Source: Lachnospiraceae bacterium
Lineage (GTDB): Bacteria; Bacillota; Clostridia; Lachnospirales; Lachnospiraceae
Length of the DNA: 64,000 bases
Direction: 5' to 3'
Assembly (NCBI GenBank): GCA_017635395.1
Contig: JAGBLN010000016.1
Span: 33,862-97,861, forward strand
A model generated the notes under the pieces. The model did not search any database. It saw only the letters and a program-made list of their open reading frames with translations, and had not been told where the DNA came from. Positions 25,928 to 35,130 of the stretch are shown piece after piece; within the stretch, counting starts at the first letter, position 1, and the number at the start of each line of letters is the position of its first letter. A program made the translations under genes and the position numbers.

Positions 25928-28210
25928 ATGAAAGAACTGCTGCGTCGCCGGCTGTGTTTTTTCGGTATTACTTTTCTGTCTGCGGTCTGGATGGCGTTTA
26001 TGCTGTCAGGCCCTCCGGACGATGCATATGATTCTTATTATGGTGAAAGAGTCATGGTATCCGGAAAAGTAAGCCGGAAAGAAATCAAGGCCAATTCTTA
26101 TGCAGTCTATTTAAGCGGTGTTCGTATCGCTGAAGTCTCCGGGGATTCCGGAGCTGAATCCAAAAAATATAAATCTGATAAAGCAATTTATGGAGAGTCC
26201 CGCTTAATGGACTCCGGACTGGTGTGTTACCTGGGCACGGAAGGAAGAACCTATGATGCGCTTCCCTGCATGGGAGAGAGAATCTGCGTGGAAGGAAAAA
26301 TAGGAGAATTCCGCATTGCCACGAATCCCGGACAGTTTGACATGAAGAATTACTATCTCTATAAGGGATATGGCGCAAATATGTATGCTGATGCCTGGGA
26401 AAGCGCGTCAGCTGAATATAGTCTGTACCGGGAGTGGCTGTGGCGGATAAGATGCTATCTGGGAAATGTTTATGACAGTATTATGGATCCGGATGATGCA
26501 GGCATTATGCGTGCCATGATACTGGGGGATAAAAGTGAACTTTCGGATGATATAAAAGAGCTTTACCGCATGAACGGCATAGCCCATATCCTGGCTATAA
26601 GCGGACTTCATATTTCCATAATAGGCTTTGGCTTATATAAACTCATGCGGAGGACTACAATGCCTGTTACCCCTGCGGTATGTGTATCAGCCCTGATCAT
26701 GCTTTCATATGCAGAGATGACAGGACAAGGCACATCCACAGTAAGGGCAGTAACAATGTTTCTTATAATGACAGGTGCCGATGTGCTTCGTAGGAGTTAT
26801 GACCTGCCTACTGCATTAGTGATTTCTGCGATGACAAGCGTTCTTACGAATCCTTATGAGCTCATGACATCGGGATTCTGGATGTCATATATGGCCGTGG
26901 GAGGAGTGGCCATATTCTATCCTGCCGTAAAGCAGAAAATAAGGATTGAGGACAGATATCTCCGGGCAGTGCTGTCGGCAGTATGCAGCGGAATATGTGT
27001 TACGGTATTTACCATGCCCTTGATAGCACTTTCGTATTATGAAATCCCGGTCTATTCAGTGCTGCTGAATCTGGCGGTCATCCCGCTTATGACGGTGCTT
27101 ATGCTAACGGGCTTATTAGCGCTTGCTGTCGGCTGTATAAGTACTGCTGCGGGATGTATTATGGCTTTGCCATGCCACCTGGTGATGTCCATGTACAGCT
27201 TTCTCTGTGAGACTATAGATAAACTGCCTTTTCACAATTACATATGCGGTGTCCCCAGTGCTTTGCAAGTGGCTTTATTTTACGGAATTCTTATATTGGT
27301 CATTGCCTATGGGAAGAAGCTAAAGCTTTATCAAAGGATACTTGCGATGCCTGTTGCCCTTGCTGTGTTATTATACAGACTGCCCTCGGATTTTTCTGTG
27401 ACCATGCTTGATGTAGGGCAGGGAGACGGTATCTGTGTATCATCGGAAAAAACGGTATGCATGATTGATGGTGGGAGTTCATCAAAAAAGGATCTGTTTA
27501 AATATACGATAATGCCTTTTCTTAAATACAACGGTTATTCAAAAGTGGACTGCTGGTTCATATCCCATCCGGACAGCGACCATACCAGCGGACTTATTGA
27601 GATGCTTGAAACAGAAGACATGGGCGGCATTGAAATCGGACGGATAATACTGCCGGATGCCTATGGTGTGCATGATGACTGTGGGGAACTGATAAGCCTT
27701 GCGGACAGCCATAATGTTGAGGTGGTTTATTTCTCGTCAGGCGCTCAGCTGTCGGATGAAAGCGGAATGCGTATACTCTGCCTTCATCCGGATGAAGGTT
27801 ATAGGACGGATGATGTAAATTCTTATTCAGAGGTCCTTGAAGTTTCACATGGCTCTTTTGCAGGAATATTTACAGGAGACGCTACTGTTGAAAGTGAAGA
27901 GAATGTTTTTGAAATTCTTGAGGATGAGGGAATAAGGGAAAGCCTGAAGTATCCGGATGGGGGATACCCGGTGCTTAAGGTCGGGCATCATGGTTCTCAT
28001 ACGTCAAGCGGCGAAAAATGGCTTTCCTGGGTATCGCCTTCTATTGCGCTTATATCCGTGGGAGAGAACAATTCATACGGACATCCCCATGAAGATGTGC
28101 TGGAGCGGCTTGGACAGCATGGGGCGGATGTTTTCAGGACGGATGAGTCCGGTGCCGTAACAATAAAGGAACATAAGGATGGAATAGAAATATCATGTTT
28201 TTGTGACTGA
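25928..28210 (+). CDS. comEC: ComEC/Rec2 DNA internalisation channel
   Basis: 760 residues, the full three-part layout: an N-terminal DUF4131-like segment with TMs and an OB-like domain (about 1-150), the Competence domain with about eight TMs (about 185-490; NGIAHILAISGLHISIIG is the hallmark), and a C-terminal metallo-beta-lactamase fold (about 500-755) with DVGQGDGI, SHPDSDHTSG and KVGHHGSHTS. It carries single-stranded DNA across the membrane in transformation. The MBL metal motif looks intact. GGAGG is 6 bp before ATG. The gene is in line with comEA, the two-component genes and the GerMN lipoprotein. Confidence 0.94.
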   Translation: MKELLRRRLCFFGITFLSAVWMAFMLSGPPDDAYDSYYGERVMVSGKVSRKEIKANSYAVYLSGVRIAEVSGDSGAESKKYKSDKAIYGESRLMDSGLVCYLGTEGRTYDALPCMGERICVEGKIGEFRIATNPGQFDMKNYYLYKGYGANMYADAWESASAEYSLYREWLWRIRCYLGNVYDSIMDPDDAGIMRAMILGDKSELSDDIKELYRMNGIAHILAISGLHISIIGFGLYKLMRRTTMPVTPAVCVSALIMLSYAEMTGQGTSTVRAVTMFLIMTGADVLRRSYDLPTALVISAMTSVLTNPYELMTSGFWMSYMAVGGVAIFYPAVKQKIRIEDRYLRAVLSAVCSGICVTVFTMPLIALSYYEIPVYSVLLNLAVIPLMTVLMLTGLLALAVGCISTAAGCIMALPCHLVMSMYSFLCETIDKLPFHNYICGVPSALQVALFYGILILVIAYGKKLKLYQRILAMPVALAVLLYRLPSDFSVTMLDVGQGDGICVSSEKTVCMIDGGSSSKKDLFKYTIMPFLKYNGYSKVDCWFISHPDSDHTSGLIEMLETEDMGGIEIGRIILPDAYGVHDDCGELISLADSHNVEVVYFSSGAQLSDESGMRILCLHPDEGYRTDDVNSYSEVLEVSHGSFAGIFTGDATVESEENVFEILEDEGIRESLKYPDGGYPVLKVGHHGSHTSSGEKWLSWVSPSIALISVGENNSYGHPHEDVLERLGQHGADVFRTDESGAVTIKEHKDGIEISCFCD

Positions 28211-28265
28211 TATGGTATGATACGGACAGTAGATAAAAACGGTAGATGAAGGAGCGTAACGGATT

Positions 28266-28694
28266 ATGGGATATGCATTTTACGGATGGGAACAGGCTAC
28301 AGTACCGGCAAAAAATGACGAGTATAAGGAAATAAAAACTCCCCGGGATCTTTATGATGCCCTTTCGGAAATATGGTGTGAAGAAACCTGTGCGCCAAGG
28401 CTCAGGGAAAAGTGGAGCGCAGACAATAAAACCCTTGGACAGTGTTCCATAACTGCATTTTTGGTGCAGGACATCTTTGGCGGAAAAGTGTACGGCATAC
28501 CAAGACCCGGCGGAAATTTCCACTGCTACAATGATGTTGACGGCCATGTATTTGACCTTACCAGCGAACAGTTTGGCGATGAGAAACTGTCATATGAAAA
28601 CAACCCGGAACAGTTCAGGGAAGTACATTTCTCCAAAGAGGAAAAGCGGGAACGATATGAATTGTTGAAGAGTATGCTAAAAATGCGAAAGTAA
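28266..28694 (+). CDS. YunG-like protein
   Basis: 142 residues. The core GQCSITAFLVQDIFGG, then HCYNDVDGHVFDLTSEQF, matches the pattern of YunG-type proteins, which have a conserved Cys, His and Asp in the order of papain/transglutaminase-like folds. Activity is not known to me. AAGGAG is about 11 bp before ATG. It lies 55 bp after comEC in the same direction and converges on the next gene with a 4-bp gap. Confidence 0.7.
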   Translation: MGYAFYGWEQATVPAKNDEYKEIKTPRDLYDALSEIWCEETCAPRLREKWSADNKTLGQCSITAFLVQDIFGGKVYGIPRPGGNFHCYNDVDGHVFDLTSEQFGDEKLSYENNPEQFREVHFSKEEKRERYELLKSMLKMRK

Positions 28695-28698
28695 ATGT

Positions 28699-29370
28699 TT
28701 ATTTCAGAATGGTGGCCTCTGTGACATACATGACTTCGCAGGCACCATTGCCGGTGTCATTACGTGAAGTGCTGCTGTTCCAGTAATAGGGATTGCCTTT
28801 GGAATTAGTGGCTGTGATATTTACTAAATACCCTTTGAGCTTTATATGGTCCCCGGTATTTATTTTCTTTATGGTTTTCTTTACGGAACTGTTAGCGGCT
28901 ATCAGGTGGTTATTGGATGATTGCCTGTTGACATCATCTACAGTACCTACAGTTGAGAGTTCTTCGTAAGTGTTAACCTGCCAAAAGTACCATCGTCCGT
29001 GCTGGTCCCAGTGGAAATCAACCGTGTTGTTGTACTTGGCAACGCTTCCCCAGGCAAGGGCAAGATCCCTTGGCGCGAGTTTTGTGCCAAAATCACTTCC
29101 GTAATAATTTTTTGTATGTACTACCAGTGCTTCTATCTCATAGGCATATAGATAGTCTGCATGAACATTATATCCGGACACAACAAAATCTGTACCGCCC
29201 GTTGCCTCAGTCTGTTTTGGCTCAGGAATGTTCGGGAAGGACTGACGGCTTCCTTTTCCGCCGATGCTGCCGTTTAGGAATAAAACTACGCCGACAACTA
29301 TCAGGATCATTGGTATGAGAACCTTTAAGAAGGAAAGGTCTTTTTGTCTGTATTTATTTATGCTTTCCAT
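28699..29370 (-). CDS. membrane-anchored extracytoplasmic protein of unknown function
   Basis: 223 residues. One N-terminal TM (about 14-34, FLKVLIPMILIVVGVVLFL), then a polar external domain rich in aromatic residues (LALAWGSVAKYN, HWDQHGRWYFWQ) and a C-terminal part reading GDHIKLKGYLVNI. I recall similar AWG/FHW-type sequences in other bacterial hypotheticals but no named function. There is no good ribosome binding site before ATG 29370, so the start is uncertain. It ends 4 bp from the YunG-like gene, with no terminator between. Confidence 0.65.
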   Translation of the reverse strand: MESINKYRQKDLSFLKVLIPMILIVVGVVLFLNGSIGGKGSRQSFPNIPEPKQTEATGGTDFVVSGYNVHADYLYAYEIEALVVHTKNYYGSDFGTKLAPRDLALAWGSVAKYNNTVDFHWDQHGRWYFWQVNTYEELSTVGTVDDVNRQSSNNHLIAANSSVKKTIKKINTGDHIKLKGYLVNITATNSKGNPYYWNSSTSRNDTGNGACEVMYVTEATILK

Positions 29371-29467
29371 TTGCTGTTCTCATAGGGGGTGTCCGTTCTG
29401 TCAAATGAAATTGCTGTTATGCTTTTATTATAATGGTTTCAGCATCAGATAAAAAGTAAAAATCTGA

Positions 29468-29496
29468 TTGACCTTAAAAGAACGATATCATACTAT
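29468..29496 (+). promoter_or_regulatory. larBC promoter
   Basis: TTGACC (29468-29473), 17-bp spacer, TACTAT (29491-29496). Confidence 0.55.
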
Positions 29497-29572
29497 GATG
29501 TTAGGCGGGAGTATCGTCCAAAACACATTGAGCGTGGTGTTGGGTAATAGACCGGAAGGATAGGGGCTGGCT

Positions 29573-30328
29573 GTGAACGAAGACATAAAAGAGATACTGG
29601 AAAAAGTAAAAGACGGATCCGTGAGCGTTGATGAAGCCCTTATGGACTTAAGACTGCAACCCTTTGAGGATATAGGATATGCAAAAGTCGACCTTCACAG
29701 GAAGGTCAGGCAGGGGGTGGCAGAGGTTATATATGCTGCCGGGAAAAAGCCTGAGCAGATACTGGGCATAGTGGAAACTATGCTTTCAAACGGACAGGAT
29801 CAGATTCTTATAACGAGGCTTGCAAAGGATGCTGCGGATATAGTAGCGGCAAAGGTAAAGCTTAGTTATTATGAGGATGCCAGGATAGGCATCGTAGGAG
29901 AAATGGTTAAGCCTTACGGCATAGGAAAGATTGTAGTGGCTACCGGGGGGACCAGTGATATCCCTGTAGCCGAGGAGGCTGCTGTTACTGCGGAGTTTCT
30001 TGGCAATGAGGTAGTGAGGGTCTATGATGTGGGTGTGTCTGGCATCCACCGGCTGTTTGCGCATAGGGATGAGCTTATGAGTGCATCAGTAATAATTGCC
30101 GTCGCAGGAATGGAAGGTGCTCTGGCCAGTGTTATAGGTGGAATGGCAGACTGCCCGGTGATAGCAGTTCCGACCAGTGTGGGATATGGTGCATCGTTTA
30201 ACGGACTGTCGGCATTGCTTTCCATGCTTAATTCATGTGCAAGCGGCGTGTCGGTAGTCAATATTGATAACGGCTTTGGCGCAGGGTATATGGCTAACAT
30301 GATCAATCATATGGGGGTAAAAGCTTGA
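29573..30328 (+). CDS. larB: nickel pincer cofactor biosynthesis protein LarB
   Basis: 251 residues from GTG 29573. The C-terminal two thirds resembles the AIR carboxylase (PurE) fold, with motifs such as VATGGTSDIPVAEEAA and GVSGIHRLF, and a Gly-rich end (NIDNGFGAGYMAN). LarB carboxylates and hydrolyses nicotinic acid adenine dinucleotide to start synthesis of the nickel-pincer nucleotide cofactor of lactate racemase and relatives. It overlaps larC by 4 bp. Confidence 0.93.
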   Translation: MNEDIKEILEKVKDGSVSVDEALMDLRLQPFEDIGYAKVDLHRKVRQGVAEVIYAAGKKPEQILGIVETMLSNGQDQILITRLAKDAADIVAAKVKLSYYEDARIGIVGEMVKPYGIGKIVVATGGTSDIPVAEEAAVTAEFLGNEVVRVYDVGVSGIHRLFAHRDELMSASVIIAVAGMEGALASVIGGMADCPVIAVPTSVGYGASFNGLSALLSMLNSCASGVSVVNIDNGFGAGYMANMINHMGVKA

Positions 30329-31524
30329 AACTATTATACATCGACTGTTCAATGGGTGCGGCAGGGGATATGCTTACCGGAGCTTTAACGGAGCTTTTTC
30401 CTGATGCGGATACTGTCATTTCTGAACTTAATTCCTTTGGCATATCTGGAGTCTGCTATGAGAAGGAAAGAACCGTCAAGTGCGGCATCAGCGGAACACA
30501 TATAACTGTCAGGGTTAACGGCACTGAAGAAGACGAGCATATGCATGATGACGGAGATGACCATGACCACCATCACAGCTCTCTGGCTGATATAGAAAAA
30601 ATAATAGCCGGGCTTAATCTGGCTGAAATAATAAAGCAGGACATATGCGCTGTCTATAATCTGATAGCAGAGGCTGAAAGCCATGTGCATGGAGTCCCTG
30701 TTTCTGACATACATTTTCACGAGGTTGGCAGGATGGATGCTATTGCTGACATTGCTGCGGTATGTTATCTGATGGACAAGCTGGGGCGGCCCAAAGTTAC
30801 CGCATCCCCGATTCACGTGGGCAGCGGCCAGGTAAAATGTGCCCATGGCCTGCTTCCGGTACCTGCACCTGCGACGGCATATATTTTAAAAGGCTGTCCT
30901 GTTTATGGCGGAAATATAAAGGGAGAACTCTGTACCCCCACCGGTGCGGCTCTTCTTAAATACTTTGCGGATGATTTCGGAAGTATGCCGGCCATGACGG
31001 TTTCAGGCATCGGTTATGGAATGGGAAAGAAAGATTTCGAGGCTGCAAATTGTGTCAGGGCAATCATCGGCGAGTGTACTGCAAATGAAATGAATACGGA
31101 CGGTAGCATAACGGAAATGATATGTAACATAGATGATATGACAGGAGAAGAGCTGGGCTTTGCAACGGAACGGCTTATGTCAGAGGGAGCGCTGGATGTC
31201 TATACTGTTGCCGCATATATGAAAAAGGGACGTCCCGGTCAGATCCTGCATGTTCTGTGTAAAAATGCTGACAAGGAAAAAATGGTGCATAGTATCTTTA
31301 AATATACTAAGACCATAGGCATAAGGTACTGCGTCATGGAAAGATATACCCTTGAGCGCCATTGCGAAGAAATAGATACAGAGTACGGCGTGGTTCATCA
31401 GAAGATCTCATCAGGATTCGGAGTGGAGAGACGGAAAACAGAGTATGATGACCTGGCCCGGATAGCTGTTGAAAAAGGAATCAGCCTGGAAGAAGCCAGG
31501 GCTTTATTATCTGCGCCTGTCTAA
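30325..31524 (+). CDS. larC: nickel insertion protein LarC (single-ORF form)
   Basis: 399 residues from TTG 30325, in a TTGA overlap with the larB stop and with GGGGG upstream. It opens with LYIDCSMGAAGDMLTGAL, the family start. A His/Asp-rich stretch (about residues 72-87, DEHMHDDGDDHDHHHS) probably binds nickel. In some lactobacilli LarC is split and made by frameshifting; here the frame is continuous. It inserts Ni into the pincer cofactor using CTP. LarE, the sulfur-inserting partner, and a LarA-type enzyme are not in the window. Confidence 0.93.
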   Translation: MKLLYIDCSMGAAGDMLTGALTELFPDADTVISELNSFGISGVCYEKERTVKCGISGTHITVRVNGTEEDEHMHDDGDDHDHHHSSLADIEKIIAGLNLAEIIKQDICAVYNLIAEAESHVHGVPVSDIHFHEVGRMDAIADIAAVCYLMDKLGRPKVTASPIHVGSGQVKCAHGLLPVPAPATAYILKGCPVYGGNIKGELCTPTGAALLKYFADDFGSMPAMTVSGIGYGMGKKDFEAANCVRAIIGECTANEMNTDGSITEMICNIDDMTGEELGFATERLMSEGALDVYTVAAYMKKGRPGQILHVLCKNADKEKMVHSIFKYTKTIGIRYCVMERYTLERHCEEIDTEYGVVHQKISSGFGVERRKTEYDDLARIAVEKGISLEEARALLSAPV

Positions 31525-31686
31525 TCCGCTCTTTTTGTAATAGTCGGATTTGTTATGATACATTTCAGTGTCAGCGATCTTCATTATCTCACTGATCTGC
31601 TTGTCGGTGTGGTCAGCCCAGATACAGTAACCGAATGATATGGAAAAGGGCTTGAATGGAAAAAGGTTTGAGATAAAATATATCAT
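31507..31686 (-). pseudogene. remnant of a GGDEF (diguanylate cyclase) gene, C-terminal end only
   Basis: A 59-codon open frame on the minus strand reads SFGYCIWADHTDKQ, then ISEIMKIADTEMYHNKSDYY, which is the last helix-strand part of a GGDEF domain (the S-x-G strand followed by AD-x-x-MY-x-x-K). The GG(D/E)EF active site and everything before it are missing, so it cannot be a cyclase. It overlaps the last bases of larC and fills the larC-degV gap. It is most simply a decayed 3' end of a lost gene. Confidence 0.65.
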
Positions 31687-31717
31687 AGATTAAATTTGGT
31701 TTAAGGGGATAAAAGAG

Positions 31718-32569
31718 ATGGTAAAAGTAGTTTCAGACAGTACCTGTGATCTGTCTGCAGAATTAGTGGAAAGGTATGGAATTGAGATCATCCCGCTCCA
31801 TATCATTCTTGGTGAGAAAGAGTATGAGGACGGGGTGGATATTGAGCCGGATGAAATATACAAGTGGTCAGATGAGCATGGGACTACCCCTAAGACATCT
31901 GCACCGGCCATAGATAAGGCAATAGAAGTTTTCAGCAGGTATAAGGATTCCGGTGACGATGTGGTGGTTTTTACCATATCATCGGAAATGTCTACTTCAT
32001 TCAATGTGATGAAGCTTGCGGCGGATGAGATCGACTATACAGACCATATCCATGTGGTGGATTCAAGGAGTCTTTCCACCGGAATAGGGCTTCTTGTGAT
32101 AGAAGCTGCTGTAATGGCTAAAGAGGGCATGGCTGCAGGTGAGATCGTATCAAAAGTAGAAGAATTTATTCCAAGGGTACGTGCAAGTTTTGTCGTGGAT
32201 ACACTTGTGTACCTTCATAGAGGCGGACGGTGCAACGGCCTGACAGCTATGTTAGGAAGCATACTGAAGCTCCATCCCAGTATAGCTGTTACAAACGGCG
32301 TTATGAGGCCGGAAAAGAAATACCGTGGCAAAATGCACAGGGTTGTTTCTGAGTATGTGCAGGATCTGGAGAAAGACCTTAAGAACGCGAAGAAAGACAG
32401 GGTATTTATAACCCATGCGGGCTGTGATGATGTGATTGTTGAAAGTGTCCGGAGCTATCTTCTTGACCTGGGCTATTTTGATGAGGTACTGGTCACAAGG
32501 GCCGGGGGCGTAATATCGTCCCATTGCGGTTATGGTACTCTTGGAGTGCTGTTCATTGCTGGAAACTGA
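31718..32569 (+). CDS. DegV family fatty-acid-binding protein
   Basis: 283 residues, full length. The N-terminal VVSDSTCDLSAEL and the mid motif VVDSRSLSTGIGLLV are characteristic, as is the late HAGCDD. DegV (FakB-like) proteins bind a fatty acid and, in the best studied cases, present it to the FakA kinase. No fakA lies nearby. AAGGGGAT is upstream of ATG. The zinc-ribbon/YARHG gene begins 13 bp after its stop, so they form an operon with sortase B. Confidence 0.93.
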   Translation: MVKVVSDSTCDLSAELVERYGIEIIPLHIILGEKEYEDGVDIEPDEIYKWSDEHGTTPKTSAPAIDKAIEVFSRYKDSGDDVVVFTISSEMSTSFNVMKLAADEIDYTDHIHVVDSRSLSTGIGLLVIEAAVMAKEGMAAGEIVSKVEEFIPRVRASFVVDTLVYLHRGGRCNGLTAMLGSILKLHPSIAVTNGVMRPEKKYRGKMHRVVSEYVQDLEKDLKNAKKDRVFITHAGCDDVIVESVRSYLLDLGYFDEVLVTRAGGVISSHCGYGTLGVLFIAGN

Positions 32570-32582
32570 GGGGAGCGGTTTT

Positions 32583-34226
32583 ATGATATGTAAGAATTGC
32601 GGAAAAGAAATACAGGAAGGCATGATGTTCTGTCCGGGCTGCGGAAGCCTGGCAGAGGGCGGGAAAGAGGAATCAGCGCCTGTTGAAGAAACATCGGGTC
32701 AGGTGACGCAAAAGACTGATGATGTTCAGCCGGCTGTGAGTATGCCTGCTGCTCAGGGACCGGCAGCTTATGAAACACAGAAAACGGCTGTGCCTCAGCA
32801 GAATAATGCCGGTAAAAAAAGCCCGGTTCCATGGATAATTGCGGGCATAGGTGCTGTTGTTCTTGTAGCCGCAGCGGCGGTTGTGGCTGTTGTGATAGCA
32901 GCAGGTGCAATTGTTGCGGGAAATAACGGGAACGGGCCGGATGAACCCGGGGAAAATTCGGTGGCTGATACCGGCGGCGATACCGATCCGGGAGATGTCC
33001 CTGACACCGGTTCTACAGGGGATACCGGTACTTCCGGTAGTTCGGATACAGGAGATGGTTCTGGGACTTTGCCGGATGATCCGGGATCCGGACTGAATAA
33101 AAAAGATGATGCGGATGTGCTGGAAAAATACTGTAAAGATAAGCTGATAGCTGGCTGTGGCATCTTTGATATGGATCAGTCAATAGGGCTTAGCTATTTC
33201 GAAAAATCCTACAGCGGCTATATTTCTCCATCCTACAAGTCATTTGATGACAGCGTAGAAGGTGTGATGACTTATAGGATCGCTGACTTTGATAATGACA
33301 TGAGAAGCGAGATGCTCGTGGTCCGCATGGAGCATAGTACCGTATATATTGAGATGTTTGAGGTTGATGCCATGTCTCAGGCGTTTCTTTCTGCATCAGT
33401 GCCGGTTGCGGTGATAGGTGCGGAGGCGGTTAACTCTTCTGCCCTTGAATGTATTTGCGGTGATATACAGGAATTGAATATCTGCATCAATGAATTTGAA
33501 AATGAAAAGTACATTGCGCTTGACTGCATGGGGGTCAGCTGTCTGTTTGCTGATGGAATAGAGAATGTTCTTTATGTTTCCCATTATGACGGCCATGCTT
33601 TTGTTCCGGATTTTGATGAAAGGTTCTGCGGAAGCGATGATTCAGGCACGGAAGATGCGGCAAGGGTATGCAAGAGCAAACTTAAGCATTTGGGATTTGA
33701 AAACACGGCAGATGTCTTTTCTTACATTTCAATGCAGATCGAGGATGAGGACGGTTTGGAAAGGCTTGTAGGACTGCGTGGAGAGAATCCTTTAGTTTAC
33801 GAACCGTATTCGGAATTAAGCGACTATTATGCTACGGGGGATATCAGCTGTTTAGGCAAAATAAATTATCTGTTTGCAGAAGGCGGAAGGGTTACTCACA
33901 AGAGATTCGAGTCCACCTATGCTACGGATTACCACAGCATAAAAAATAACAACGAATACATTCTTCCCGGAAGCGACAGCAGGTACTATACAATGGATGA
34001 ATTGATGGGGCTTACGGCTGAGGAATGCAGGCTGGCAAGAAACGAACTGTTTGCAAGGCATGGCAGGAGGTTCCAGGATGAGACCCTGCAGGCATATTTT
34101 GATTCACTGAGCTGGTATAACGGTACCATAGATCCCGAAGATTTTGACGAGTCCATATTTAATGACTATGAAGTGGCAAACAGGGACCTGATCGTACAGT
34201 ATGAAAAAGATATGGGATACAGATAA
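32583..34226 (+). CDS. zinc-ribbon membrane protein with C-terminal YARHG domain
   Basis: 547 residues from ATG 32583 (GAGGGGAG 8-9 bp upstream; earlier in-frame codons lie inside degV). N-terminal zinc ribbon (CKNCGKEIQEG...FCPGCG, residues 3-23), a Gln/Ala linker, one TM at about 76-108, a Gly/Asp/Thr/Pro-rich spacer (about 110-165), a folded outside region, and a YARHG-type domain near the end (ELFARHGRRF, about residue 487). The ribbon stays inside the cell and the rest outside. The function of YARHG is unknown. The last 26 bp overlap the sortase gene. Confidence 0.85.
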   Translation: MICKNCGKEIQEGMMFCPGCGSLAEGGKEESAPVEETSGQVTQKTDDVQPAVSMPAAQGPAAYETQKTAVPQQNNAGKKSPVPWIIAGIGAVVLVAAAAVVAVVIAAGAIVAGNNGNGPDEPGENSVADTGGDTDPGDVPDTGSTGDTGTSGSSDTGDGSGTLPDDPGSGLNKKDDADVLEKYCKDKLIAGCGIFDMDQSIGLSYFEKSYSGYISPSYKSFDDSVEGVMTYRIADFDNDMRSEMLVVRMEHSTVYIEMFEVDAMSQAFLSASVPVAVIGAEAVNSSALECICGDIQELNICINEFENEKYIALDCMGVSCLFADGIENVLYVSHYDGHAFVPDFDERFCGSDDSGTEDAARVCKSKLKHLGFENTADVFSYISMQIEDEDGLERLVGLRGENPLVYEPYSELSDYYATGDISCLGKINYLFAEGGRVTHKRFESTYATDYHSIKNNNEYILPGSDSRYYTMDELMGLTAEECRLARNELFARHGRRFQDETLQAYFDSLSWYNGTIDPEDFDESIFNDYEVANRDLIVQYEKDMGYR

Positions 34227-35127
34227 AAATAATATAAGCACGGATACCATTAGGGATATCCTGATAGTGGTATCCTGTGTCTGTTTTGCCGTAGGAATAA
34301 TAATCTTAGGGAAGCATTACTATGATGTGATGCAAGTTAGAAAACAGACAGAAGAACTGAAGGAAGTCAGGGACCAGGTGTCTGCGGATACTGTATCGGA
34401 GGACTTTTTGGCGGTTTCTGATGATGTGGCTGCTCCTTATGATGGCGCAGCACTTAAAATGATGCGGGAGATGTATGCCTCGGAAGGAATCACGGTGAAT
34501 GACAAGCCGGGGATGCTGCCGGAGTACGAAGCACTGTATGAACAGAATCCTGATATATGCGGCTGGCTCTATGTTGAAGGGACTGTTATAGACTATCCGG
34601 TCATGCAGACTCCGGAGGATGAGAATTATTATCTGTACAGGGATTTCTACAAGAAGAATAATGCAAACGGTTCGCTGATAATGGATACTGATTCGGTTGT
34701 GGGGACGGGAACTGCGAAGCGCTTTTATACTGACGGTACCGCGCCGGGGACAAATCTGATAATCCATGGACATCACCTGATAGTGAATGCAATGTTCGGT
34801 AAGCTGGTAAGGTATGAAAAGGAAGCTTACGGCAGGGAACATTCGGTCATCTGCTTTGACTCATTGTATGAAAAGAGAAAGTATGAGCTGATAGCTGCCT
34901 TCTATACCCAGGTTTACGAGAAAGATTCAGATCAATTCAAGTATTATGATTTCTTCCAGGCGAATACAGAAGAAGAATTCAATTACTTTTATGACAATAT
35001 AAAACGGCTGGCCCTGTATGATACCGGCGTGACGGCTGTTTACGGTGATGAATTCATCACGCTTTCCACATGCTCCTATCAGACGGAGACTGGGCGCTTT
35101 GTTGTGATCGGGAAAAGGATAGAGTGA
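34201..35127 (+). CDS. srtB: class B sortase
   Basis: 308 residues. N-terminal TM at about 18-38, then the sortase fold: catalytic His in LIIHGHH, Cys in ITLSTCSYQ and Arg in TGRFVVIGKR. TLSTC and the overall length point to class B. It would cleave and attach sorted surface proteins. No protein with a recognisable sorting signal is encoded in this window, so the substrate lies elsewhere or is atypical. Its start lies within the upstream YARHG gene, a 26-bp overlap, and has only a weak ribosome binding site. Confidence 0.9.
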   Translation: MKKIWDTDKNNISTDTIRDILIVVSCVCFAVGIIILGKHYYDVMQVRKQTEELKEVRDQVSADTVSEDFLAVSDDVAAPYDGAALKMMREMYASEGITVNDKPGMLPEYEALYEQNPDICGWLYVEGTVIDYPVMQTPEDENYYLYRDFYKKNNANGSLIMDTDSVVGTGTAKRFYTDGTAPGTNLIIHGHHLIVNAMFGKLVRYEKEAYGREHSVICFDSLYEKRKYELIAAFYTQVYEKDSDQFKYYDFFQANTEEEFNYFYDNIKRLALYDTGVTAVYGDEFITLSTCSYQTETGRFVVIGKRIE

Positions 35128-35130
35128 TGG

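Noticed and set aside
31507-31686. The 59-codon GGDEF-like frame as a functional small protein
   Set aside because: It lacks the whole active site and has no good ribosome binding site; a remnant is simpler.
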